Assembly: GCA_027922465.2 (NCBI GenBank)
Contig: BQMF02000062.1
Coordinates: 124,001 to 188,000 of the forward strand
DNA from: Turritopsis dohrnii
Taxonomy: Eukaryota; Cnidaria; Hydrozoa; Anthoathecata; Oceaniidae
Length of the DNA stretch: 64,000 bases
Direction of reading: 5' to 3'
Shown: positions 38,501 through 49,673 of the stretch, piece after piece
Position numbering within the stretch: position 1 is the first letter of the stretch
Layout of the letters: each line of letters starts with the position of its first letter
Notes under the pieces: model-generated
What the model was told of the DNA's origin: nothing
The model's input: the letters and a program-made list of their open reading frames with translations, nothing else
Databases searched by the model: none
Position numbers and translations under genes: made by a program

Positions 38501-41500
38501 AAAAAAAAACACGAATATACGCGGTGAAATTTTTCTTTAGACAATCGCTTTATGGATAAGATGACAGTAAGGATTAAAATTTGATGCGATTTTACTTTTC
38601 CCCATTCTCTCGTTTATAATCCTTCATTAACACGACACCATGAAATGGCCTGCGTAATAAGTTGGTCATTTAATCGTCTGCCCATATTATATTACATATA
38701 CATATATATATATATATATGATATTGTTTTTTCGTGTTATTATACATCATCACAATTGTTTGTTTTCAAGATTAAGCATCATCGGCATTTCAGTTTAGTT
38801 AATCTAATTATGCTTAATTCTTGCTAATTATGTTAAATCTAATTATTATAGAAAAGTGTATATTTATACATCATTCTTTATCTTTAAACAGTTGTGCCGG
38901 CAACGAACACAGGACTTCGCATCATTAGATGTTACGGGAGCGAAGTAAACTTCACATGTATAGTCAATGAAAGATAACCCAACTCTCTTGTTGGTCGTGT
39001 CCGTAACTATGGCTTGGGTTGTTTCGGGAAATCGGGAAAATAACTGATAACTGAATAAGAAAGATAGAAATTGAAATATCAAAGCTAATCGGATGTCTTT
39101 AATTAATCGGGTTAACGGTCCGAAAAGACATTTGTTTCAACTGACAAAGATTGATGATGTAAGCATGATTTCATCATAAGATGCATGCGAATTGCAAAAT
39201 CGACATTGATTGGATCATTAACTAAATGACGTCATCAAAGATGGTTTGCTAGTATTTTCCTGACTACGCAATATTTTCCTTGGCAACTGCTATAATCCTC
39301 ATGAGAGAAGTGTGACCTAGATGAAAGGCTTAATATCCAGAATAATATCCTCAGATTGCTTTAAGGTGTATATTAGAAGTAGAAAATTCTGGTGACGTCA
39401 TTGATGGTGAAGGCGGGAACGAAGATGAGGAAATAAACATACCGTTAATGATAGAATTAGGGCCTCCTGCCGAATAACCGCCCCTGCCCGAATAAGCGCC
39501 ACGGGATAAGAGAACAATGGAAGTTAGCTATACGAGTCAGCTTAAAATTCTCAAAATTAATTAGAGAAACATTGTTTGCTAGGAATTCTTTAATTAAACT
39601 CCATCTTTCGTGTTGTTTTTTTTAAAAGTCATTGTACGAATCTAACAAACAAGAGCAATGCGCAACACATCGCTATACAGCAACACAGAAGCAACCCGCT
39701 GGTTGAGTTTATCCGTTAACATAGTGAAGATCAGTTGTTTGTTAAAACGTAGTTAAGCTTAGCGTTTTAAATATCTTGACAAATAGTTTTGTGAATATGA
39801 ATTTATTCTTAATGAGGACTATATTTTAAATATACGTCATGACGAAATGACCAGGCAACGTTTGTTATCAGTTTTAGCGCCTTTTGTATTCGAATGAACG
39901 CCCTCTCAAATAGAAAATAATCGACTCGAAAGGCATGAAATTTTACAAGAGGCGCTCATTAAAGTCTGTTCAAAAAATATGTGCACTAATTTCAGTTACC
40001 ATGTGGAAACCAGATTTAACAAATTACATAAATTCCCTTGAGCCTGGTTTTTATATAAAAGCTGTGCATATAATTTATGAACAGACTTTAGAAAGGTTTT
40101 CAAGTTTTCCCTAACGCCATAATTCAAAAAGAGTCCTTTCGGTTTTTTCACATATTAATCTTTGAGTAAACCAGTTGTTCCCATGCTATTTTTACTAAAA
40201 AACACGAAAAATCTTAAACGGATTTTGATTACCATTGTTCATAGTCACATAAAAAGATCTAATAAACACAAACTGCTTTCCATTTTATTTTGAGAATAAC
40301 CAATAAACTTTGTTCCCAGGGAATCTTCAGGTTTTAGCAACCTTGTCCCAGACCTTTTTATCCTTAGCTTTCGGATCGAAAGTTATCATAAGTAATAAGT
40401 TTGTTAATAGTTGAATTCGAATAATACTAGACCATTGTAAGGAATTCTGATATAATTCAGATAATTTAGATATGTTGGTAAATCATAATGATAGATTGCT
40501 ATGCTCAATTTTGTGTTCCGACTTATGCCACTAATTATTTAAAAATAATTAAATCTCGCTACTTTGGATGCCATAATGCTTACATACACTAATAGTTTTC
40601 TTAGTCCTTAGTGATAAATAGAGCAAAGCTTGGTTGCTTAGTAACTCACTTTCCACCAGGACAGCTTTTGGTTCGTTCATTGACGTGAAGTGCACTCAAC
40701 TTCTCATTTTCTGCGTAGCCAGGACTAGTCCGAAAAAGTGGAGGAGTACCGTGTGACAAAATTCTTTTTCAATCCTTTTTAATATTTCATTAGGACGTTA
40801 CCGCGTTTTACTTTTTTGATTTAAATAGCTCAACCATCCTCTATAAATCTAGACTAGCCTCTGAATCTGCCTATGCAGACCTTGTCATTTGAAATCCTGT
40901 TGAACCCATCTGAATCATTATGATCTGAGACGAATTCATATTAACACCAACGAATTCATCATCATCACCTGGTGGTCACAAAGGGAGATTATAAAACGAT
41001 AATGTCTTTCTTCCATAGCTTTACTATCAAATGCATTTAACATCAAGTGATACCTCTATCATGCTCAACCCGACAGTTACCATACCTTACAGAGGAAGAT
41101 TGCAGAAAAAAGCTATTGGTAAGTGACTTCAATCAATAGTTTCACTTTGCCTGGATTTTGAGGTATCTCTTCTTTTTGGAAAATCTAAGTCACAACTGTT
41201 TGCTGATTATAAAAAGGTTCAAGACCAATACAGTTTACCAAACAGGTCTTGCTTTTAACGATAATTAAAAACCTTTAGGAAGATTAACTACACAAAGCGT
41301 ACACAACCATACTTACATTTAGGCCTTTTCAAGTCGAAAACCTTTGTCAAAAAATGTGTCGTTTCCTTTACTAATATATTATTTTTTCAACTTTTTCTAG
41401 CTTTCAAAATTCGCTTTCCTTGTACAAAGCTAAAAAGTGGTATAGTTAATCTTGGTATCGTGATTGACTTTTCATATGACTCTAATAATATTGTCCCATA

Positions 41501-42036
41501 CCAACGTATCGATTTGACCATGAAAAGGCATTGTAAAGCAGGTAAGCTTCATGTTTTGAGGCTTTTAAAAGTTTTGATGGTTACAAGAAATTTAAACTTT
41601 TACGTTGATTACGTCAATTCTGGCGTCTCTTAAAAAAAATAAGGACTTTTGAGATGGTTTACAACTACAAAAACTTTGTGTGAGTTTGGGAACTAATTTG
41701 GTGTGCTTTTCTAAAAAAAAAAAACCCGAAGGTAAAAGGTTAAATGAAATCTGTTTGGGTTTATCTATAACACAATAGTTTTATATAATCCTGTTTCTTC
41801 TTATCCTTTCAATTATTTTTTTCTCACCAGCAAACACAGTGGAACTCCCTTCGCCTGGTATCAGACCAAATAACTGCCGAAAAAGATGCGACATTAAAAA
41901 TTTCCGACGAAAGTATTGTTTGTCCGATTTCGGTAAGGTTAAAAGTGTATGAAACGCGTTTACTGACATATGTCGTCTTTCTGTCTTCTCTCTTTGTAGA
42001 AATTATTTATTTATTGATTGATTGATTTATTTATTT

Positions 42037-42110
<74 letters not shown>

Positions 42111-42496
42111 GATTTTCCTTCATCCTTTGTTTAGTTGCTCGCGTGAAAATTTCAAAAGTTACAGTAAATAATGGAGATTTACATTATAACGCTCACATCC
42201 CGATAAAACGTGTCTACAAACGACCACGCACCGTCAACTTAACCAAAAAAAACCAACTAATAAAAGTACGAGGTACTGCTTTGACATGCGACTGTCGGCC
42301 GTTAGAAGCCGGCAAGAGGTATTTGTTATTCGGTCGAGAAGATCGGTTCAACAGCATGTTATACGTTGATAACTACTCAGTGGCTTTTGAAATACCGAAA
42401 AACAATAAAAATGCAATAAATTTGGTGAGAGACTTCAGACGTGAATACAGAACAATAGTGTGTCCTTTCTCAACCAGGTATAATCACATGTTATAG
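35532..42496 (+). CDS. Secreted WIF-NTR domain protein, candidate Wnt-pathway modulator
   Basis: Six exons: 35532-35643, 36393-36526, 41019-41118, 41401-41541, 41831-41932, 42135-42496; all GT-AG, phases agree, 951 nt, 316 residues. Residues 1-21 are a signal peptide. Residues 23-161 match the WIF domain: LDLTVSGQEIQKLLFG at the start, DDIKIVENGNV, ILPPIQP, IMLNPTVTIPYRG, FKIRFPC (Cys123) and the closing Cys160, the family's disulfide pair. Residues 178-306 form an NTR/C345C module with six cysteines (178, 182, 192, 248, 250, 306), including CDIKNFRRKYC, VRGTALTCDCRPLEAGKRYL and the terminal IVC. WIF domains bind Wnts and lipid (WIF-1, Ryk); NTR modules occur in netrins, sFRPs and PCOLCE. A secreted Wnt modulator is inferred, not shown. 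The WIF/NTR junction coincides with a phase-1 intron. A donor-like GTATAA near 42478 leaves an alternative 3' end possible. Confidence 0.85.
36527..41018 (+). other. Intron 2 of the WIF-NTR gene
   Basis: A 4.5-kb GT-AG intron, splitting the WIF domain. It holds an (AT)n run near 38698-38720, MITE-like relics at 39463-39520 and 39870-39960 (CGAATAACCGCCCC, CGAATAAGCGCC) related to the element at 60459-60875, and a decayed hAT-like pair of ends at ~40715-40880. No exon was missed that is needed for the WIF domain. Confidence 0.6.
42004..42114 (+). repeat. (GATT)n microsatellite
   Basis: About 110 bp of TTAT/GATT tetranucleotide repeats in intron 5 of the WIF-NTR gene, ending ~20 bp before the acceptor of exon 6. 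Length variation here could shift the polypyrimidine/branch region. Confidence 0.9.
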
Positions 42497-43847
42497 CACA
42501 AAAGAAATCAAAGAAAATCTATATTTATATGAAAACAATGGAGAGTCATAGTCTGATGTGGAAAGATAAAAAAAAAATGATGGCTACTTAACAAGCATAA
42601 CAAAGAGAGAAGCACACATGACAACATGGTAGCGGATTGTAACAAAATTATGAACGTAGGAAACATTATATATTTCACACAGATGTCGGACATTAAACCC
42701 GACGCGACGTCACTAACGTTGTTTTATTCGACACGACGGGTTTTCCTTTCTGTCAATGCAATATTTTGCTGGATGGCATTAAATTATCGTTGACGCAAAT
42801 TATTAGTACTTTCGGCCAACTGTGGCAGTGTTATGGTTTATGTGTTGCTGGACAAACTCAATAAGCTAAATAACTAGTCGTAAAATGTAGTAATTATAAA
42901 TACTTCATCATAGGCATTTTTGCAAGGGGGATATTCATTATTTTGACGTGTAACGTCATCAATCTGAAATACCCCCGTAAAAAGCTTCACAGATTATCTG
43001 TTCGAATAGACGTCATACCATCGAATATACTATCGAATATACTATCGAATATGAGTAATTTTACTTAAAATTTGTACACGTTTAAGCACGGAATGGAGGT
43101 TGATCTAAATGATTTCATTAAGTTCAATTTCCATTTAAAAATGGTTCTATGTATAGTTTCTTGCATGATACTATTTTACTGTCGTGGGCGTCCCGTGGGC
43201 GTCAGGCATGATCGACTTTTCTCTCTTTGTTTAATGTCTCAGTTATTTTGAGTTTAATGTAATTTATATGGTAACAATATTCTGAAGTAACACTTCAAAT
43301 GGAAGCTTTACACAAAAAAAAAAAACACAAAAAATTTTTCTTTAGAACGTCTAAACCATTTCTCTGACTGTTTTTGCAATCTCCTTGCTAACCTTGAACC
43401 GAGGCTTTCTTATCTTTTTGATATGCAAACAACGATGAAAAATGTATTCATGAATCAGAATCATTGGAATTGTCAATCCAGAAACTGACAGGAAGGCTTA
43501 CAAGGCTAGCGTCTAGTACTTATTCTCCTTTGTATGTTAGGACCAAGTCTGCTTAGTGCATGTGTTGCACCCATTGGCCACCGTAAAAGACTGCGTTATG
43601 ATGTAGTTAACATAACTCATCATGAATATATAATAGTTTTGTGATTGATCATGTGACAATTCTTTACCAATCAATAGTAATTTTTAACTGAGTGTACAAG
43701 AATCTGTGTTTGCGAATAATAGAATTTTAACAATACAGTTCCAAACCATAGATTGATTGGATTGGATTGGGTACATAGGATGTCAGGCAAGAAAATAAGC
43801 AAAACACGTGAATGTTTTGAGGGGTAAAAAAAAGAGAAAAATTACTT
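42497..43847. other. Intergenic
   Basis: AT-rich with no coding signal. A short tandem repeat of ATACTATCGAAT units lies at 43017-43052. Nothing else recognised. Confidence 0.5.
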
Positions 43848-43853
43848 ATTTTA
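43848..43853 (+). repeat. Left target-site duplication of the IS3EU element (ATTTTA)
   Basis: Identical to 47833-47838, immediately outside the terminal inverted repeats. Confidence 0.85.
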
Positions 43854-44103
43854 TACCGTGGCTGATTTAGTTCCTATATAAATAATTCTTAAAATGGAAA
43901 ATAAGAGGTGGTAAAACATGCGGCCGCACATTACTATGCAATACCATATTATTAAAGCGCGGCCGCGATTTAATTTCAATTTAAGGTTTTACTTTGGTCA
44001 ACACCTAAAATCTGGTCATGATTTTGGTTACTGTTATCAGCTGTTTGCTGACAACATTTAGATTCCGGTACGGATATTATTCGCACACTTTAAAGTTTAT
44101 AAA

Positions 44104-44829
44104 GCCCTGGATAATTTCATAAGATGGATGAATTAAGGCTCGACCCCGAGATAATTTCATAAGATGGAAGAACTAATGTGCGGCCGCGAGATAATTTAAT
44201 AAGATGGAAGAACTAATGTGCGGCCGCGAGATAATTTCATAAGATGGAAGAATTAAAGTGCGGCCGCGAGATAATTTCATAAGATGGAAGAATTAAAGTG
44301 CGGCCGCGAGATAATTTCATAAGATGGAAGAGCTAATGTGCGGCCGCGAGATAATTTAATAAGATGGAAGAACTAATGTGCGGCCGCGAGATAATTTCAT
44401 AATATGGAAGAATTAAAGTGCGGCCGCGAGATAATTTCATAAGATGGAAGAATTAAAGTGCGGCCGCGAGATAATTTCATAAGATGGAAGAATTAAAGTG
44501 CGGCCGCGAGATAATTTCATAAGATGGAAGAATTAAAGTGCGGCCGCGAGATAATTTCATAAGATGGAAGAGCTAATGTGCGGCCGCGAGATAATTTCAT
44601 AAGATGGAAGAACTAATGTGCGGCTGCGAGATAATTTAATAAGATGGAAGAACTAATGTGCGGCCGCGAGATAATTTCATAATATGGAAGAATTAAAGTA
44701 CGGCCGCGAGATAATTTCATAAGATGGAAGAATTAAAGTGCGGCCGCGAGATAATTTCATAAGATGGAAGAACTAATGTGCGGCCGCGAGATAATTTCAT
44801 AAGATGGAAGAATTAAAGTGCGGCCGCGC
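44104..44829 (+). repeat. Left subterminal 40-bp tandem array with NotI palindromes
   Basis: About 18 head-to-tail copies of a 40-bp unit: GCGGCCGC, then GAGATAATTTCATAAGATGG, then AAGAATTAAAGT or AAGAACTAATGT. The GCGGCCGC palindrome starts at 44180 and every 40 bp to 44820; two positions are mutated (near 44620 and 44700). The first two units are more degenerate. Two further palindromes lie outside the array at 43920 and 43959. Variant units alternate in blocks, showing amplification of multi-unit segments. Probably transposase-binding sites (inferred from subterminal position). Confidence 0.9.
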
Positions 44830-45123
44830 GTTGTGAAGGAATTTTCAGGCATCAATACTTCATACCAGAATACAAGAACAGTGAAAAAACAGACTATCAA
44901 AAATTGTACTCAAACAGCCCTTTTATTTGCACCGTCGTTTAATTTATTACCGATTATATTGAAAAGTAAATTTCAAATCAAGTTCCATTGAATTTTTATG
45001 AATCAGTATGAATCAATTAGTTACTTTGTTTTGAGTCTTCAAAATTAATTTCAACAATAGTTTGGTCTGTGAAATCTCATAGAATAAAGAAACAGAACAG
45101 AAACAGTTGCGTGCACGTGTGTG

Positions 45124-45923
45124 ATGGATATTGAAGTGCTTGATGTGGAAGTTCCACTGAAATACTCCAAGGTGAGCAACAACACTTTAAATTAGTTCTA
45201 TTTTGTGTTAGTATGTGTTGAATAGTTTTTATGAATTAAAGTTACTCTGTGTCGTGAGCTGGTATGGTGGTAATGTGACTATTTTTATAAAAGATGAATT
45301 TCATGTTTTTATCTCTACATTTTGTATTTAAATCTTTTCCAAACTATCAAGCCTTTGATAAAAAAACTCCATGGATTTACAACGCAAGTGACAAACTTCA
45401 GGCCTTTATAGGGAATAATTGAACACATTTTATGTGTTTACTTTTTTGTTGCACCTTACACTTACTGCCTTTACTTCCCCTTTCCTTAATTCCCCTTTTG
45501 ATCATATTAAAGTAATTTGTACCCTAAAAGTAAATGACTTCATTTTATACCATTTTATTTAGGCAATTCCATTATTATTTTATTTAGATATACGAATTTC
45601 TAAAATCAAGAAATTTAGAACATTTGCTTATTTCCTTCCAATGTTACAAAATAGATGATGAAGTGGCTTCACAAGCTAGTGATGCGAAGTTGCTAGAAAT
45701 TGGCTTTGCATATGGAGATGTGTTAGCATATAGATGCAAATTGCCTTCCCACTCATCAATTCGAACTTATGAAGAAAGAGCACAAGAATTAAAGAAGAAG
45801 ATTAAAAAAAGTCACAGCTTGGTCAGAAAAGACACTTTGAATCGTACAGTAAAGAAGCAAGACACCTTGAAAGTGAATTATGGAATGGAATGTGTGTTAT
45901 TCAAAAAATATTTTGGGAAATGA
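45124..45923 (+). CDS. Second IS3EU protein with SAM-like domain (two exons)
   Basis: Exon 1 45124-45171 (MDIEVLDVEVPLKYSK), GTGAGC donor; exon 2 45588-45923 after a TATTTAG acceptor; phase 0, 127 residues. Residues ~16-70 look like a sterile alpha motif: IYEFLKSRNLEHL at the start, then KIDDEVASQASDAKLLEIG and GDVLAYRC. The C-terminal third is lysine-rich and might bind DNA. The gene lies inside the transposon on the strand opposite the transposase, so it is probably a transposon accessory protein. The SAM call is by pattern only. Start choice rests on the exon 1 ATG and clean splice sites. Confidence 0.6.
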
Positions 45924-46068
45924 AATAACAATTTGTTCTTATGATACTAACGTTTGTTTTCTGTACAACCCTCCTAGGTACAACGCAATATTAAAAATAA
46001 GATTATAGCAAATATGCACTAAATAAGCAAAAGTGTAATCATACCGAAATTGAAAAATATTAATTGAA

Positions 46069-47256
46069 TTACACAACAAATCCTTCAGAAAAAAGTATTC
46101 TAAGGAGTGAAATAAACAAATCCAGTGCTTCGTCCGCGCTCTGGCCGATACGTAAACCATGAATATGTAAATAACAGTTGAGAAGTTCGTGGAAGTCCTT
46201 ATTCTTATATGTTGGATTGTTTTGCACTCCGAGAACACTTGTTGCCACAGCTATGTCTGCATCAATTGTAGGAATGCCCTCATTTTTAGCACCCACAGTA
46301 TGTGGTAGATAAAATTTTAGTACATCAGGTTTTCCACCAGGTGCTCGTGATGACTGGCGAACTTGTCTTAAATTCCATGTAGTCATGAAATCATTCAGTT
46401 CTGTTTGTATGACAGGTAGAAAACAAAACAACAAACATTCCTGGTGAGTTTCCAAGCTAGGTTTATAAATACTCTTGTGAACCATTTCTGTAAAGAAATC
46501 GATCCACCAACATGTTCTAAATTTTTTGAGACGTGACCATAGTGCTTCTATTCTTTGGTTTCTTGTAGAAGCCGAATAAATGAAACTATCATCTAGATCA
46601 GTAAAGAAAACTTGTAGATCTTCTATGTATATATTTTCAGAACCTCTGTCCATTCTTACGATTCTTGGCACAATTCCATGTCTTTCAATACATTTGAGGT
46701 AGTGATTGGCAATGACTACTGGGTCTTTATTGGTAGAGGTGACAGTTAACCAAAGAATTTTCCGGCTAAAGCCATCAACGCAACCGTGTATGCAGAAACC
46801 CCATGATTTCAATTTGTCGTTTCCATCAATATGGTAAACATGTCCTGGTCCATTTGCCCAATATATGCGTCGGTTGATTGTTTTCCTCTTCCTCAGATCA
46901 ACACCAACAGGATCAACACTTTTTAAAGTTTTTCGAACATCTTCTTTTGAGACATTCACACGGTACTTCATACAAATATTTTCGGTCATCTGACGATATC
47001 CAACATTACTGAGGGAAGTATCTAACTCATTTATCACAACATCTTTTAAATCTGCATCACTCAATATTCTTCTCCTTGTGAGTCTCTCTTCTCTGCAAAT
47101 TCTTTTCATTGCTGCCATTGTAAATGCTCTGTTATGTCTAACACTTATTAATGAACATATCTCTTTATACTTTAATTTTGGGCGTATTGTATGGTAATGC
47201 TTCACCAGATCACGGACATGCAATTGTGTCGTTGGTGGTAAAAATGAATCAGCCAT
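46069..47256 (-). CDS. IS3EU-type DDE transposase (integrase core)
   Basis: A 395-residue uninterrupted frame starting at the first true ATG (MADSF). The N-terminal ~120 residues are helical and likely bind DNA. The RNase H-like core follows: HIDGNDKLKSWGF carries the first Asp, IVRMDRGSEN the second, and STRNQRIEALWSRLK the Glu, giving a D-D-E triad. The spacing and the DGFSRKILWL strand are typical of eukaryotic IS3-like/Ginger-like integrase cores. It should cut and join transposon ends in the nucleus. No stops or frameshifts, and the stop at 46069 leaves a complete C-terminus. Flanked by the subterminal arrays on both sides. Confidence 0.88.
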   Translation of the reverse strand: MADSFLPPTTQLHVRDLVKHYHTIRPKLKYKEICSLISVRHNRAFTMAAMKRICREERLTRRRILSDADLKDVVINELDTSLSNVGYRQMTENICMKYRVNVSKEDVRKTLKSVDPVGVDLRKRKTINRRIYWANGPGHVYHIDGNDKLKSWGFCIHGCVDGFSRKILWLTVTSTNKDPVVIANHYLKCIERHGIVPRIVRMDRGSENIYIEDLQVFFTDLDDSFIYSASTRNQRIEALWSRLKKFRTCWWIDFFTEMVHKSIYKPSLETHQECLLFCFLPVIQTELNDFMTTWNLRQVRQSSRAPGGKPDVLKFYLPHTVGAKNEGIPTIDADIAVATSVLGVQNNPTYKNKDFHELLNCYLHIHGLRIGQSADEALDLFISLLRILFSEGFVV

Positions 47257-47363
47257 GACTGCCTTCCTGACGATGTAAACCCACACTATCGCTAATTCAA
47301 CTATACCACCATAATTTCACAATAAATAAAGTTCGACCGCATGTTATTCAGCCATTTATTTTG

Positions 47364-47770
47364 CGGCCGCGCTTTAATTTTTCTAAGTTACGAAATTATC
47401 TCGCGGCCGCACGTTAATTTTTCTAAGTTATGAAATTATCTCGCGGCCGCACGTTAATTTTTTTAAGTTAGGAAATTATCTCGCGGCCGCACGTTAATTT
47501 TTCTAAGTTATGAAATTATCTCGCGGCCGCAATAAATTTATAACTTAACTTACGGTATGTTATTTTACAGACCAGAAGAAGTATCAACATTACAATTCTT
47601 TACTTACGGTAACTAAGATATTGCGGTATCCGGATTTTCATGACAGCAATTTTAGTCTGTAAAACATAACGTGCGGCCGCACATTAATTTTATTTTCATG
47701 ACAATAACTATATCAATGTGCGGCCGCACAATAATTATGCGGCCGCAACTAATAATGCGCGGCCGCGTAT
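47364..47770 (-). repeat. Right subterminal NotI-palindrome repeats
   Basis: Four units of ~47 bp (47364-47530), each GCGGCCGC then CACGTTAATTTTTCTAAGTT and GAAATTATCTC; they are inverted relative to the left array and share GCGGCCGCGAGATAATTTC when read on the minus strand. Five more GCGGCCGC palindromes follow irregularly to 47766. Copy number is far lower than in the left array. Confidence 0.85.
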
Positions 47771-47832
47771 ATTACCGCTTGTTATACCACCACATATTTA
47801 ACATATAATAAAGAACCAAATCAGCCACGGTA

Positions 47833-47838
47833 ATTTTA
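47833..47838 (+). repeat. Right target-site duplication of the IS3EU element (ATTTTA)
   Basis: Identical to 43848-43853, immediately outside the right terminal inverted repeat. Confidence 0.85.
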
Positions 47839-49635
47839 GAGGTTAAATGATAAAGTTTTCCCCATTTATTAATTTTCCCCCAACAAACGTCATCTCCAAT
47901 TAATATAACTTTTCAAGCCTTAATTTTGACTAATACTTTTTCGCAAATTTTAACTGCCAGTTTAAAATTAAGAATATCCTGAGAAAATGGGCATTTCCTT
48001 CAAATTCCACAACCATAGGAAATTTTTGATATAATTTCTCATGAATGGTATATGGTAGGGTAGGATTGTTCGGTAAAATATCAAAGTTTGAAAAAAATTC
48101 AGGGGCATGGGGAAATTCTTTGATTGCATTGTTGTCTTTCTAGATTTTAACAGAATTCTTATGAGCATGTTCAAGGTAACTCATTTTTTCTTGAGTATTT
48201 TGTGAGTTATAATATTCTTCTCTGGGTTTGTTGATAAGAATCTCTAGCAATACCCTAGGGGTTTATAAGAACATGGGCAGTTATTGAACAACAAGGGTTC
48301 ACATGTGTGCTTATTCAAGAGAGGCGTTGAGAAGAAATTGGCGCTTAATCGAATATTTACGGTGTTTTTATAAAAAGTATTATATGATAAGTATAAGGTA
48401 AGATTAGTACAACTTGGAACACAGGGCTTCTTTCTTTCTTCGAGAAAGTTTCATTGTGGAAAAATTTTCTTCGTAGAAGTTCATTAAACTTCATGACAAC
48501 CTTTGAATATTGAATAGAACTAGCATGTAGCTTTAGCTAAAAAATGCCCCCGCGCTCAAGCATTCCAATGTGTACACACAGCAAGCTATACATTGCAAGC
48601 TATACAACGGAAACAAAAACAAATTTTTGTCCGAAAACTCAAAAAAATCCAGATGAATGTTTTTGCAAGTCTTTACACAGAAACAAATATATACATTTAA
48701 ACTTTTGTTAACATTGTATAAACTAAACACAATAAAAACAAGAAGAATTGCGAGCATGATCATTTCGAAATGGGAGATCCGATTTGAAAACTCCTTGACG
48801 GATGGTCTTCACGGTTTTTCACTTACGTTGTAATTGAGTTAAACTTTCTTTAGGATAACTTTTTTTTATTGGTGCTAATATACCTTTCAAAAAGTGTAAT
48901 AAAGGCTTAACAAGTAATATCAGAAAGTATTTGCTACAAACAAAAGAAATGTGTGAACTGAAACCATGGATACGTATTTTATAATCAAAACAAGATTTGT
49001 TAAAAAAATTCTGTAAGAGCCAAAAGAAAAAAAACAAACTTTTTTTAAAAAAAAATCAAAGCAAAAAATCCATTAGAAATCTGCGTTTTAAACTTTGATT
49101 CAAAACAAAAAGTAGCCAATGTTTATAAAAAAAAACAACAAGAAAATGTAAAAAGCTTTTACTGATCATGATCACACACTAGTATGATTAGGTTTGGCGC
49201 GAGGTGGACAGTTAAAATAGAAAAACACGAAAAAAGACAATTTTTAACGTAGCTTCTTGCATACACAGAAATCCAATTAAAATCTTTGCCAAAAATTAGT
49301 GCGTTGAACAAAGTTTATTGAATGAAGTATTTAGAGCTAAAACATATATATACAAAAATAAAATGTATGGTTGGCAAAATTTCAGATTTCAAGCTGTGCT
49401 TCAAAATCCTTGTCGTTCACTTCACTAAAACAACACAAAAGTAACACAAAAAATGTCTAAGAAATTTTAGCATACGATCTTCCTAAATAACATAGTATAA
49501 TAAAATAATAAATTAGGAAAGAGATACGAAAAAACATTCTGTCTCTCCCACTTACAGTACCATGCTTTGAAACGGAAAAAAAGCAAAGTCAGCTAATAAT
49601 TGTATTCCACCGTGTAACGTCAACACGAAAGTTGG

Positions 49636-49673
<38 letters not shown>

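Larger units (their letters stand above)
43854..47832. mobile_element. Complete IS3EU-type DNA transposon
   Basis: Terminal inverted repeats TACCGTGGCTGATTTAGTTC (43854-43873) and its reverse complement with one mismatch (47813-47832) bound a 3979-bp element. The 6-bp target duplication ATTTTA is perfect on both sides (43848-43853 and 47833-47838). Ends of the type TAY...RTA and 6-bp duplications are what I recall for IS3EU. Inside are an intact minus-strand DDE transposase, a plus-strand two-exon ORF and subterminal arrays built on GCGGCCGC at both ends. A perfect duplication, intact ends and an open transposase suggest recent insertion and possible autonomy. Confidence 0.88.

Noticed and set aside
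44104..44829. CRISPR-like array
   Set aside because: The 40-bp units are contiguous with no variable spacers, and the host is a eukaryote; they are transposon subterminal repeats.
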